This document shows, piece after piece, positions 26,384 to 34,775 of a stretch of 64,000 bases of DNA. Made by a program: the position numbers and the translations under genes. The notes below the pieces were generated by a model. It made no database searches. It was not told the origin of the DNA and saw only the letters and a list, made by a program, of their open reading frames with translations. Numbering within the stretch: position 1 is the first letter of the stretch; each line of letters starts with the position of its first letter. This DNA is from Alloyangia pacifica (GTDB taxonomy: Bacteria; Pseudomonadota; Alphaproteobacteria; Rhodobacterales; Rhodobacteraceae). Where the stretch lies: contig NZ_FOZW01000008.1 of NCBI RefSeq assembly GCF_900116195.1, positions 62,001 to 126,000 of the forward strand, written 5' to 3'.

Positions 26384-26419
26384 CGCGCTCTATACGGCCT
26401 GACACTAGACCTCGATCAA

Positions 26420-26471
26420 AAATCTGCCGCGCGTAAAAAATCCATTTGTAAGTTCCTCCATGCACTTGTAA
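26420..26471 (+). promoter_or_regulatory. Control region of the epimerase operon with paired SorC boxes
   Basis: CATTTGTAA (26443-26451) and CACTTGTAA (26463-26471) start exactly 20 bases apart, copying the spacing at 25278-25306. Just upstream, CGCGCGTAAAAAA (26428-26440) resembles elements near the LacI-family gene at 43685-44710. Together they suggest control by the SorC protein and perhaps a second regulator. Confidence 0.6.
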
Positions 26472-26579
26472 CGTTCGCGGAGATCGGGGCCGTTGCCGCC
26501 CCCGACCGCGCCGGATGATCTTCCGGCGCGCTGTCCGGTTGGGAGGCCGGCGCGGCACAAAGCACAAGGGAGGAGCTGC

Positions 26580-27464
26580 ATGGGCAAGCTGGGGATTCAC
26601 TCGTTCGTCTGGACGGGCGGACAGACGCAGGGCGATCTGGAGATGGCGCTCGAGAAAACCGCCGAGCATGGCTACCGCACCATCGAGTTTGCCTACCTGC
26701 GTCCCGAACTCTTCGATCTCGACCGGCTGGCCCGCAAGGCGCAGTCGCTCGACGTCGAGATCGGCGTGACCATGGGGTTGCCCGCCGCAAAGGACGTCTC
26801 CAGCGAGGACCCCGAGCGCGTCGCCGCAGGCAAGGCGATGCTGCGCGACGCGGTGCAGGCAGTGCGCGACATCGGTGGCAACAAGCTCGGCGGCATCCTC
26901 TTCTCGGCGCATATGAAATACGACCGGCAGCCTTCGGAGGATGGTTGGAAGAACAGCGTCGAGGCGATTGCCGAGACCGCCGAGAGCGCGCAGGAGGCTG
27001 GGGTCGATCTGGTGCTCGAAGTGGTCAACCGGTTCGAGACGAACCTGCTCAACACCACCGCGCAGGGGCTGAAATTCATCGAGGCCACCGGCTCGGACCA
27101 CGTAAGGCTGCACCTCGATACCTTCCACATGAACATCGAGGAGGCCAATCCCGCCGCCGCCATCCGGCTGGCCGGGGACAAGGTTGGCTATTTCCACATC
27201 GGCGAAAGCAACCGCGGCTACCTCGGTGATGGCACCGTCGATTTCGGTCTGATCTTCGACGCGCTGCTCGACATCGACTATCAACGCGACATCGTCTTCG
27301 AGAGTTTTTCCAGCGCAGTGGTCGATGAGGGGCTCTCGCGCGCCTGCGGCATCTGGCGCGACACATGGACCGACAGCGACCCGCTCGCCGCGCACGCCAA
27401 GGGCTTCATCGAGCGCGGCATGGAGGAGGCCCGCCGCCGCCGCGCCACCAATGCCCGGGCCTGA
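26580..27464 (+). CDS. TIM-barrel sugar isomerase/epimerase (D-tagatose/L-ribulose 3-epimerase-like)
   Basis: A 294-residue AP-endonuclease-2-fold protein. Metal-binding residues are expected at Glu (LVLEVVNRFE, near 142), Asp and His (RLHLDTFHMN, near 175), His (YFHIGESNRGYLG, near 203) and a C-terminal Glu (IVFESFSS). This series matches ketose 3-epimerases better than xylose isomerases or IolE. The ATG at 26580 has an AGGGAGGAG site; an upstream in-frame start has none. It leads the operon and would interconvert ketohexoses, for example tagatose/sorbose or fructose/psicose. Confidence 0.82.
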   Translation: MGKLGIHSFVWTGGQTQGDLEMALEKTAEHGYRTIEFAYLRPELFDLDRLARKAQSLDVEIGVTMGLPAAKDVSSEDPERVAAGKAMLRDAVQAVRDIGGNKLGGILFSAHMKYDRQPSEDGWKNSVEAIAETAESAQEAGVDLVLEVVNRFETNLLNTTAQGLKFIEATGSDHVRLHLDTFHMNIEEANPAAAIRLAGDKVGYFHIGESNRGYLGDGTVDFGLIFDALLDIDYQRDIVFESFSSAVVDEGLSRACGIWRDTWTDSDPLAAHAKGFIERGMEEARRRRATNARA

Positions 27465-27465
27465 G

Positions 27466-28440
27466 ATGCGCTTCCCCGCCCCGGACAGCCTCGGCCCCAC
27501 GGTCTGCGTCGGCGAGATCCTCGTCGAGATCGTCGCGACCACGCCGGGCGCGGGGTTTCTCGAGGCGCAGCCGCTGGTCGGCCCCTTCGCCAGCGGCGCA
27601 CCCGCGATCTTCATCTCGCAATGCGGCCGCCTCGGCGGCAGCGCCGCGCTGGTGGGCTGCGTCGGCGCGGACGACTTCGGCCAGCTGAACCTCGCACGGC
27701 TGGCCAGCGATGGTGTCGACACGGGCACGATCCGTGTCGATCCGGACTACCCAACCGGCAGCGCCTTCGTGCGCTACCGCCCGGACGGTCAGCGCGATTT
27801 CGTCTTCAACCTCGCCACATCCGCCGCCGCCCGCTTCGGCTGGGATGATGCGACCGACGCCCTGCTCGCGCGCGCCGGGCATCTGCACGTGATGGGCACC
27901 GCGCTCGCCATGGCCAGCGCCTGGGAGGTGATCGATCGCGCCCTGCCGCTGGTCAAGGCGCGCGGGGGCAGCGTCTCCTTCGATCCGAACCTGCGCAAGG
28001 AGCTGCTGCACGACCCCGAGATTCTGCCGCGCTTCTCGCGGATGGTGGCGCAATGCGACCTGCTGCTGCCGTCCGGGGACGAGCTGCGGATGGCGGCGGG
28101 CACGGACAACGACGAGACGGCACTGACCACGCTCTTCGAGCTCGGGGTCGCCGAGATCGCCCTCAAGCAGGGCGCGGCGGGCGCGACCGTCTGCGTGGCG
28201 GGGTCCGAGCCGGTCCACGCCCCCGCCTTTCGCGTCCAGGAGCTGGACCCGACCGGCGCCGGGGACTGTTTCGGCGGCGCCTATGTCACCTGCCGCCGGC
28301 TCGGCATGGAGATCGCCGAGGCGCTGACCTACGCCTGCGCCGCCGGGGCGCGCAATGTGACGGTCCGCGGGCCGATGGAAGGCGCCGGAACTCGCGCCGA
28401 GCTCGACGCCTTCATCGCAGCGACGGAGCGGCGAAAGTGA
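27466..28440 (+). CDS. PfkB-family carbohydrate kinase
   Basis: A 324-residue ribokinase-fold kinase. The N-terminal strand is VCVGEILVEIV, the substrate glycine pair is GRLGGSAALVG near 55-65, and the catalytic motif is DPTGAGDCFGG with Asp267 as base. Likely acceptors are keto-hexoses such as tagatose or fructose, since the next gene encodes a tagatose-6-phosphate-related GatZ/KbaZ protein. The start at 27466 leaves a 1-base gap after the epimerase; an ATG 15 bases earlier is possible but overlaps that gene. Its stop overlaps the next gene (GTGA). Confidence 0.87.
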   Translation: MRFPAPDSLGPTVCVGEILVEIVATTPGAGFLEAQPLVGPFASGAPAIFISQCGRLGGSAALVGCVGADDFGQLNLARLASDGVDTGTIRVDPDYPTGSAFVRYRPDGQRDFVFNLATSAAARFGWDDATDALLARAGHLHVMGTALAMASAWEVIDRALPLVKARGGSVSFDPNLRKELLHDPEILPRFSRMVAQCDLLLPSGDELRMAAGTDNDETALTTLFELGVAEIALKQGAAGATVCVAGSEPVHAPAFRVQELDPTGAGDCFGGAYVTCRRLGMEIAEALTYACAAGARNVTVRGPMEGAGTRAELDAFIAATERRK

Positions 28441-29717
28441 CCCGGCTGGCGCTCACCGATCTTGCGGCGGCGCGCGGGCGGCGAGGGCTGACCTCGGTCT
28501 GCTCGGCGCATCCGCTGGTGCTTCGCGCCGCGCTGCGGCTCGGGCGGCAGACCGGCGAGACGGTGCTGATCGAGGCCACCTGCAACCAGGTCAACCATCG
28601 AGGCGGCTACACCGGCATGACGCCCGCGGATTTCGCCGCGCTGGTGCGGCGTCTGGCGGCGCAGGAAGGACTGCCCGAGGCGCAGCTTCTGCTCGGCGGC
28701 GATCACCTCGGCCCCAATCCGTGGCGCGACCGGCCCGCCGAGGAGGCGCTCTCCGAGGCCGAGGCGATGGTCGCGGCCTATGTCGCGGCCGGCTTTCGCA
28801 AGATTCATCTCGACGCCTCGATGGGCTGTGCCGGCGAGTTGGGGGCGCTCGACGACGCGACCACGGCGCGCCGCGCCGCGCGGCTGGCGACCGTGGCCGA
28901 GCGGACCGCGCGAGACAGCGGCCTGCCCGCGCCGCACTATGTCCTGGGCACCGAGGTGCCGCCGCCGGGCGGCGCCGACCACCTGCTCGACACCGTCGAG
29001 CCGACCGCGCCCGGGGCCGCCCGGCGGACCATAGAGGTGCACCGCGAGGTCTTCGCCGAGGCCGGACTGCAGGAGGCTTTCGCCCGCGCGATCGCACTGG
29101 TCGTTCAGCCGGGCGTGGAATTCGGCAACCGCAATGTCATCCACTACGATCCGGGTCGGGCAGAGGCACTCAACGCGTTGCTGCGCGAGGAACCGCGCTT
29201 CGTCTTCGAGGCGCATTCCACCGACTATCAGGGGGCCGCGCCGCTCGCCGCGCTGGTGCGCGGCGGCTACGCCATCCTGAAGGTCGGCCCCGAGGTCACC
29301 TTTGCCCTGCGCGAGACGCTCTACGCGCTCGACCTCATCGCCTCGGACCTTCTGCCCGGCTACGGCGAGCGCCCGCTGATGATGGCCATGGAGCGCGAGA
29401 TGCTCGACGCCCCCGACAATTGGCTCCGCCACTATGGCACGGGCACCGACGCACATCTGCTGCGGCATTACTCTCTGTCGGACCGGATCCGCTACTACTG
29501 GCCCGCGCCCGGCGCACAGCGGGCCGTGGACCGGCTGCTCATGGCGCTCTCCGGCCAGCGCCTGCCAATGCCGCTACTGCGTCAGCACCTGCCCGCCGCC
29601 CTGCCCCTCGCCGATCAGCCGCTCGACCCCGAGGCGCTGCTCATCACCCGCGTCATGGACGCGCTGCACCCCTATTCCGCCGCCTGCCTGCAGGACGGCA
29701 CCCCCACACCGGCCTGA
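28437..29717 (+). CDS. gatZ: GatZ/KbaZ-family protein (tagatose-bisphosphate aldolase 'subunit' or tagatose-6-phosphate 4-epimerase)
   Basis: A 426-residue protein with the GatZ/KbaZ hallmarks: VLIEATCNQVNHRGGYTGM near 41-59, LLLGGDHLGPNPW near 82, KIHLDASMGC near 121, GTEVPPPGG near 171 and FEAHSTDYQ near 256. In enterobacteria the family is described as a non-catalytic partner of GatY/KbaY. No GatY/KbaY gene is present here, so a free-standing role is more likely. In Agrobacterium alditol catabolism a relative acts as D-tagatose-6-phosphate 4-epimerase giving fructose 6-phosphate, which fits the adjacent kinase. The start is GTG at 28437, coupled to the kinase stop. Confidence 0.85.
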   Translation: MTRLALTDLAAARGRRGLTSVCSAHPLVLRAALRLGRQTGETVLIEATCNQVNHRGGYTGMTPADFAALVRRLAAQEGLPEAQLLLGGDHLGPNPWRDRPAEEALSEAEAMVAAYVAAGFRKIHLDASMGCAGELGALDDATTARRAARLATVAERTARDSGLPAPHYVLGTEVPPPGGADHLLDTVEPTAPGAARRTIEVHREVFAEAGLQEAFARAIALVVQPGVEFGNRNVIHYDPGRAEALNALLREEPRFVFEAHSTDYQGAAPLAALVRGGYAILKVGPEVTFALRETLYALDLIASDLLPGYGERPLMMAMEREMLDAPDNWLRHYGTGTDAHLLRHYSLSDRIRYYWPAPGAQRAVDRLLMALSGQRLPMPLLRQHLPAALPLADQPLDPEALLITRVMDALHPYSAACLQDGTPTPA

Positions 29718-29752
29718 ATTTCACGGCCTGAATCTTACCGGCCTGACGCCGG
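29710..29752 (+). repeat. Triplicated CGGCCTGA unit containing the gatZ stop codon
   Basis: The end of the gatZ-like gene (CGGCCTGA with the stop TGA) is followed by two more copies, at 29724 and 29739, with similar AATTTCA/AATCTTAC spacers (14-15 base periods). A comparable three-fold repeat follows another gene at 51269. It may be slippage-derived; a function is not evident. Confidence 0.6.
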
Positions 29753-29773
29753 ACCCAAGACGGAGGAAATCCC

Positions 29774-30538
29774 ATGTCCCTCGACCAGTTCCGCCTCGAC
29801 GGCAAGACCGCGCTGATCACCGGCGGCAACCGCGGCATCGGCCTCGCAATCGCGCGGCTCTTCGGCGAGGCGGGCGCGCGCTGCCTGCTCACCAGCCGCA
29901 GCGAGACACCCGAGCTGACCGCCCTGCTGGAGACGCATCCGGACCGCTACCGCTGGGTGCAGGAGGATGTCACCGATCCCGAGGCGGGCGTGCGGCTGGT
30001 CAAGGCCACCCTCGACGCCTTCGGAACGCTCGACGTGCTGGTCAACAATGCCGGGGTCGCGGCCAACGGCAACTTCCACGAGTTCGACGACACGCAGCTT
30101 GATTACATCATGGGCACCAACCTCATCGCGCCCTTCCGCATCGCCCGCGCCGCCGTCGCGCAGATGCTGGCGCAGGGTGGCGGCACGGTGGTCAACGTCG
30201 GCTCAATCTCGGGCTATGTCGCCAACAAGCCGCAGCTGCAGGTCGCCTATAATTCATCCAAGGCAGCGATCCACCAGATGACCAAGACCATGGCCTTCGA
30301 ATACGCCGGTCGCGGCATCCGGGTGAACGCCATCGCGCCGGGCTACGTGATCTCGGACATGACCAAGGGCGGCATCGCCAACGCCGAGTGGAACCGCGTC
30401 TGGACCGAGAACACCCCCATGGGCCGCTTCGCCGAGCCCGAGGAGATGGCCAATTGCGCGCTGTTCCTCGCGTCCCCGGCGTCGAGCTACGTGACCGGGG
30501 AAATCCTCGTCGCGGACGGCGGCTACACCACGCATTGA
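29774..30538 (+). CDS. SDR polyol dehydrogenase (galactitol/sorbitol-type)
   Basis: A 254-residue NAD(P)-dependent dehydrogenase with an intact site: TGGNRGIG at 16-23, NNAG at 91-94, Ser144 region NVGSISG, Tyr159-x3-Lys163. The C-terminal half (HQMTKTMAFEYAGRGIRVNAIAPGYV in several pieces) resembles Rhodobacter galactitol dehydrogenase and related polyol enzymes. GGAGG precedes the ATG. It begins a run of three SDR genes, which suggests successive oxidations/reductions of hexitols and ketoses. Confidence 0.85.
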   Translation: MSLDQFRLDGKTALITGGNRGIGLAIARLFGEAGARCLLTSRSETPELTALLETHPDRYRWVQEDVTDPEAGVRLVKATLDAFGTLDVLVNNAGVAANGNFHEFDDTQLDYIMGTNLIAPFRIARAAVAQMLAQGGGTVVNVGSISGYVANKPQLQVAYNSSKAAIHQMTKTMAFEYAGRGIRVNAIAPGYVISDMTKGGIANAEWNRVWTENTPMGRFAEPEEMANCALFLASPASSYVTGEILVADGGYTTH

Positions 30539-30583
30539 TCATCGGACACGCGGGCCATGCCGCCCGCCGGAGGGAGGAGAGAC

Positions 30584-31309
30584 ATGAGCAAACTGACAGG
30601 AAAGGTCGCCGCGATCACCGGCGGAGCCTCGGGCATCGGGCTGGCCTCGGCCGAGGCGATGCATGCCGAGGGCGCGACCGTGGTGCTGGTCGACCGCGAT
30701 GAAGCCGCGCTGAAAAAGATCGTCGCCCGGCTCGGCGAACGGGCGATCGCGCAGGTGACCGACCTGCTCGATCCCGCAAGCTGCGACGCGATGGTGCCGC
30801 AGGTGCTGGAGAAAGCCGGGCAGATCGACATCCTGCATTGCAACGCCGGCACCTACATCGGCGGCGACCTGACCGAGACCAGTCCCGCCACCATCGACCG
30901 GATGCTGAACCTCAACGTCAATGCAGTGATGAAGAACGTGCACGCGGTGATCCCCCACATGACCGGGCGCGGCACCGGCGACATTGTGGTGACCTGTTCG
31001 GTCGCCGGGCATTCGGCGATCCCCTGGGAGCCGGTCTACTCGGGTTCGAAATGGGCGATCACCTGCTTCGTGCAGACCATGCGGCGGCAGCTTTTCAAGC
31101 ACGGCGTCCGCGTCGGGCAGGTCTCGCCGGGGCCGGTGATCTCGGCGCTGCTGGCCGACTGGCCGGAGGAGAACCTGCGCAAGGCGAAGGAGAACGGCAG
31201 CCTAATCGAGCCCGAGGAAGTGGCCGAGGCAGTGCTCTTCATGCTGACGCGCAAGCGCACGGTGACGATCCGCGACGTGATCGTGCTGCCAACCAACTTC
31301 GACATCTAG
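30584..31309 (+). CDS. SDR-family dehydrogenase (ribitol 2-dehydrogenase-like)
   Basis: A 241-residue SDR. TGGASGIG at 12-19 and the catalytic pair Tyr152/Lys156 (YSGSK) are present; the usual NNAG is CNAG at 86-89. The C-terminus (SLIEPEEVAEAVLFML, then TIRDVIVLPTNFDI) is characteristic of ribitol dehydrogenases of rhizobia and relatives. The start was set at 30584 because AGGGAGGA lies directly upstream. It likely oxidises a pentitol or hexitol at C2, or runs in reverse on a ketose. Confidence 0.85.
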   Translation: MSKLTGKVAAITGGASGIGLASAEAMHAEGATVVLVDRDEAALKKIVARLGERAIAQVTDLLDPASCDAMVPQVLEKAGQIDILHCNAGTYIGGDLTETSPATIDRMLNLNVNAVMKNVHAVIPHMTGRGTGDIVVTCSVAGHSAIPWEPVYSGSKWAITCFVQTMRRQLFKHGVRVGQVSPGPVISALLADWPEENLRKAKENGSLIEPEEVAEAVLFMLTRKRTVTIRDVIVLPTNFDI

Positions 31310-31318
31310 GGGGCGGGC

Positions 31319-32050
31319 ATGGCTGATCTGTCGGGGCTGACCGCCCTCATCACCGGCGCCGCGGGCGGCATCGGCACGGCCATGGCCGAGGGCTTTGCCG
31401 CTGCCGGAGCGCGGCTGGCGCTGGTCGACATCCGCGACGCCTCGGAGCTTGCCGCGCAGCTTGGGCCCGAACACCGCGCCTTCACGCTCGATCTCGAGGA
31501 CCCCGAGGTGATCGCCGCACGCACCGCCGAGATCGGCGAGGCGATGGGCATCGACATCCTGGTCAACAACGCCGGCCACGGCGTGATCTTTCCCGCCGAA
31601 GAGCCGCAGGTCGAGACATGGGACCGCACCATGCGGATCAACCTGCGCGCGCCATGGCTGCTGGCGGCGGCGGCCCTGCCCTATCTCAAGGCCTCGGGGC
31701 GCGGGCGGGTGATCAACATCTCCTCGCAGGCGGGCGTGGTGGCTCTCGACGAGCACGCCGCCTATGGCGCCAGCAAGGCCGGGCTGATCCTGTTGACCAA
31801 GGTGCAGGCCTTCGAATGGGCCCGCCACGGCGTGACGGTGAACGCCATCGCCCCCACGGTGGTCGAGACCCCGATGGCCGCGGTCGGCTGGTCCGGCGAA
31901 AAGGGCGTGAAGGCCCGCGCCGAAATCCCCGTGGGCCGCTTCGCCAAGCCGCGCGAGATCGCTGCCGCGGCGCTCTATTTCGCCTCGGAGGATGCCGCCA
32001 TCGTCACCGGCGAGACGCTGATGGTCGACGGCGGCTTCACCATGCGCTGA
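31319..32050 (+). CDS. SDR-family dehydrogenase
   Basis: A 243-residue SDR with all catalytic elements: TGAAGGIG at 12-19, NNAG at 83-86, Ser-Ser near 135 and Tyr149-x3-Lys153. An Asp at the end of the second strand (ALVDIRDASE) favours NAD. It is the last gene of the epimerase/kinase operon, 9 bases after the ribitol-dehydrogenase-like gene, with a GGGGGCGGG site. The three different SDRs together with the zinc dehydrogenase of the sister operon imply a substrate range covering several alditols. Confidence 0.83.
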   Translation: MADLSGLTALITGAAGGIGTAMAEGFAAAGARLALVDIRDASELAAQLGPEHRAFTLDLEDPEVIAARTAEIGEAMGIDILVNNAGHGVIFPAEEPQVETWDRTMRINLRAPWLLAAAALPYLKASGRGRVINISSQAGVVALDEHAAYGASKAGLILLTKVQAFEWARHGVTVNAIAPTVVETPMAAVGWSGEKGVKARAEIPVGRFAKPREIAAAALYFASEDAAIVTGETLMVDGGFTMR

Positions 32051-32057
32051 GGCCGCT

Positions 32058-32084
32058 CCCGGGCCCGCGTCACGCGGGCTCGGG
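32058..32084. terminator. Shared hairpin between convergent operons
   Basis: CCCGGGCCCGCG and CGCGGGCTCGGG pair over 12 positions with one mismatch around the loop TCA. That loop is the stop codon of the minus-strand ATPase gene. There is no T-run on either side, so it may stop or stabilise both convergent transcripts without being a classic terminator. Confidence 0.5.
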
Positions 32085-33122
32085 CAGGGCAGCGGGGATC
32101 GCGACCCGGCGCTCCTCGCGATCAAAGAGGTGCAGTCTCGCGCGCTCGGCGCCGAGCGACAGCCTGTCCCCCGCGCGCCCCTCGAAGCCGCCATCCGTCT
32201 GCACCACCAGCTCGGTGCCGTTTGCGAGTTCGACGTGCAGGTTGGTCAGCCCGCCGAGCCGCTCGACGATCCGCAATGTGCCCTGCCAGCCGATCGCGCC
32301 GTCGGCTGCCGGTCCGATGACGATATGCTCGGGACGAATGCCCAGCGTGACACCCGCGCCGGGCAGCCGCAGGTCTGCGGGCAAATCACTGACCGGCAGG
32401 AAGTTCATCTTCGGCGCGCCGATGAACCCCGCGACGAACATGTTGGCGGGCCGGTTGTAGAGCTCCATCGGCGCGCCGACCTGCTCGATCCGGCCGTCGC
32501 GCAGCACCACGATCTTGTCGGCCATGGTCATCGCCTCGGTCTGGTCGTGGGTGACGTAGATCATCGTCGCCTGCAGCCGCTCGTGCAGCCGCATCAGCTC
32601 CAGCCGCATGTTCACCCGCAGCGCCGCGTCGAGGTTCGACAGCGGCTCGTCGAAGAGAAACACCTTGGGGTCGCGCACGATGGCGCGGCCGATGGCCACC
32701 CGCTGGCGCTGCCCGCCCGAGAGCTCGCGCGGGCGGCGGTCCAGCAGGTGCCCCAGTTCCAGCACCTCGGCGGCGGCGCGCACCATGCGGGCGCGCTCCT
32801 CCTTGGGCACCTTGGCGACGCGCAGCGCGAAGCCCATGTTCTCCTCGACCGTCATGTGCGGGTAGAGCGCGTAGCTCTGGAACACCATGGCAAGGCCGCG
32901 GTCCATCGGCTCGCTATCATTCTCGCGCCGCCCGTCGATCAGCAGATCACCCGAGCTGATCGGCTCCAGCCCCGCGATCATCCGCAGAAGCGTGGACTTG
33001 CCGCAGCCCGAGGGGCCAACGAAGACGACGAATTCGCGGTCGCGCACCTGCAGGTCCACGCCCTTGATGACCTCAAGCGCGCCAAAGCTCTTGCGCAGGC
33101 CCTTCAGTTCCAGATCAGCCAA
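32070..33122 (-). CDS. Sugar ABC transporter ATP-binding protein (UgpC/MalK family), TTG start
   Basis: A 350-residue ATPase. Walker [10 protein letters not shown] is near 37-45, the signature LSGGQRQR near 134 and Walker [13 protein letters not shown] near 154; a TOBE-type C-terminal domain follows (LGIRPEHIVIGPA near 265). The start is TTG at 33122 with GGGAGAGG just upstream; it overlaps the ROK kinase stop by 8 bases. It is the last gene of the second MalFGK-type operon, more than 5 kb after the permeases. Its ATPase partner role is inferred from the absence of any other ATPase in the cluster. Confidence 0.92.
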   Translation of the reverse strand: MADLELKGLRKSFGALEVIKGVDLQVRDREFVVFVGPSGCGKSTLLRMIAGLEPISSGDLLIDGRRENDSEPMDRGLAMVFQSYALYPHMTVEENMGFALRVAKVPKEERARMVRAAAEVLELGHLLDRRPRELSGGQRQRVAIGRAIVRDPKVFLFDEPLSNLDAALRVNMRLELMRLHERLQATMIYVTHDQTEAMTMADKIVVLRDGRIEQVGAPMELYNRPANMFVAGFIGAPKMNFLPVSDLPADLRLPGAGVTLGIRPEHIVIGPAADGAIGWQGTLRIVERLGGLTNLHVELANGTELVVQTDGGFEGRAGDRLSLGAERARLHLFDREERRVAIPAALPEPA

Positions 33123-34068
33123 GTTTCCTCTCCCTCCCGAGATCCGGCAGGGACTGCCGGACGATATGTGCCATGCCGACCAACCCCGCCGCGTCGCCGA
33201 GCGCGGCGCTCAGCAGCGGCGTTTCGCGGTAGCTGGGCATCGCCGAGCGCGCGATTTCGGCGCGGATCGCCGGCTCCAGCAGGTCGAAGCCATTGGCCAG
33301 CCCGCCGCCCATCACCAGCACGTCCGGCGCGTAGAGATGCAGCAGGTTGGCAAAGCCGCGACCCAGCCAGCGCCCGTGCTCGGCGACGAGCCGTCGCGCC
33401 AGCCGCTCGCCGCGCCGCGCGGCCTCGATCACGTCCCGCCCGCTGGGCGGCGGCGTGCCATCCTTCCGCGCGCGCATCACCCGCGCCGCGCGCCAGCCGA
33501 GCGCGGTGCCCGAGGCCAGCGCCTCGAAACAGCCCTGCGCGCCGCAGGCGCAGTCGGTGCTGTGCTCGGCGATCTTCATGTGGCCGATCTCTCCGGCCAG
33601 GCCGCCGCGTCCACGCAGCACGTGGCCGTCGACGATCACCCCGCCGCCGATGCCGGTCGAGACGGTGACGAAGACCAGCGATCCCGCGCCCTGCCCCGCG
33701 CCGTAGAGCTGCTCGCCCACCGCCGCGGCATTGGCGTCATTCTCCAGCAGCACCGGCAGGCCGAGCCGCTCTCCGAGAAGCGCGCTCACCGGCACGTCGC
33801 GCCAGCCGAGCAGCGTCGGCGGTGCCAGCATCCGGCCGCCCGGCGCGTCCAACGGCCCCGGCGCGCAAAGCCCCGCCGCCTGCGGCGCCACCCCGGTGTC
33901 CCGGCATCGCAATGCCAGGGCACAGAGCCCGTCCAGCACGGCACCGACCCCCTCGCGCGCCGGGGTCGGCGCCTCGACCGCGGCCAGCCGCGTGCCGTCC
34001 GGCGCCAGCAGCGCGGCGCGCATGCGCGTACCGCCAAGGTCGAAGCAGAGGACGGGCGCGGCGCTCAT
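33115..34068 (-). CDS. ROK-family sugar kinase
   Basis: A 317-residue kinase. The ATP-binding DLGGTRMR is at 10-17, the catalytic Asp111 is in LLENDANAAA, and the ROK zinc motif is CACGAQGCFE (Cys173, 175, 180) with an upstream histidine in GEIGHM. There is no helix-turn-helix, so it is an enzyme, not a regulator. Glucokinase and allokinase are the best guesses: glucose would be the end product of a levoglucosan-like route, while the adjoining 3-epimerase would fit allose/allulose. Confidence 0.87.
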   Translation of the reverse strand: MSAAPVLCFDLGGTRMRAALLAPDGTRLAAVEAPTPAREGVGAVLDGLCALALRCRDTGVAPQAAGLCAPGPLDAPGGRMLAPPTLLGWRDVPVSALLGERLGLPVLLENDANAAAVGEQLYGAGQGAGSLVFVTVSTGIGGGVIVDGHVLRGRGGLAGEIGHMKIAEHSTDCACGAQGCFEALASGTALGWRAARVMRARKDGTPPPSGRDVIEAARRGERLARRLVAEHGRWLGRGFANLLHLYAPDVLVMGGGLANGFDLLEPAIRAEIARSAMPSYRETPLLSAALGDAAGLVGMAHIVRQSLPDLGRERKLG

Positions 34069-34772
34069 GCCAGCTGCGCCCCGAGCCCGCGCAGCCAGTC
34101 GAAGCGCGCCGGAAGGTCCTCGGCGCCGAAGGCCAGGGAGCCCATCACCACGGTGTCGGCCCCGGCCGCCCGCAGATCCGGCACGGTGGTCTCGCGGATG
34201 CCGCCGTCGGCGGCGATCAGCACCTTCTCCAGCCCGCGCGCATCGAGCCGGCAGCGCAGCTGGCTGATGCGCGCACAGGCCTCGGGGTCGAGACCCGCGC
34301 CCTTGATGCCGATGCGCGTGCCCATGAGCGTGACCATTGCCACCTTCGAAAGGAACGGCTCGAGCGCCTCCAGCGGTTGCTCGAGCGTCAGCGCGACGCC
34401 CCCTGCAATGCCCCGCGCGGCAAGCATGTCGAGCGCCTCTAGCCCGTCCGGCCCTGTCTCGGCGTGCACGGTCACCAGGTCCGCGCCGGCCTCGGCGAAC
34501 TGCTGCGCCTGCGCGACGACGATGTCGCCCTGCGTCATCAGGTGCACGTGCACCGGGGCCTGCGCCGCCTCGGCGATGCGGGCCACGAGGTCGGGAAAGA
34601 ACAGAAAGCCAGGGGTGAAGCGCGCGTCGGCCACGTCGATGTGAAGGATGTCGCCATAGGGCGCGATCCGCGCCATGTCCTGCGCAAGGTTCAGCAGGTC
34701 GGCGGACCAGAGCGAGATCTCGGCCAGCAGGCGGTTGCGGGGGAGCGTGTCGGGAAACGAGGTCATGGCCAT
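34065..34772 (-). CDS. Ribulose-phosphate 3-epimerase family protein (AlsE-like possible)
   Basis: A 235-residue TIM-barrel protein. The Rpe signatures are HIDVADARFTPG near 44 (metal His and Asp), HVHLMTQ near 74 and the C-terminal IAADGGIRETTVPDLRAAGADTVVMGS phosphate-binding loop. Housekeeping Rpe would normally lie elsewhere; a catabolic copy in a sugar operon often acts on allulose 6-phosphate or a related ketose phosphate. It overlaps the ROK kinase by 4 bases. The start may be this ATG or the one two codons on. Confidence 0.82.
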   Translation of the reverse strand: MAMTSFPDTLPRNRLLAEISLWSADLLNLAQDMARIAPYGDILHIDVADARFTPGFLFFPDLVARIAEAAQAPVHVHLMTQGDIVVAQAQQFAEAGADLVTVHAETGPDGLEALDMLAARGIAGGVALTLEQPLEALEPFLSKVAMVTLMGTRIGIKGAGLDPEACARISQLRCRLDARGLEKVLIAADGGIRETTVPDLRAAGADTVVMGSLAFGAEDLPARFDWLRGLGAQLA

Positions 34773-34775
34773 CTT

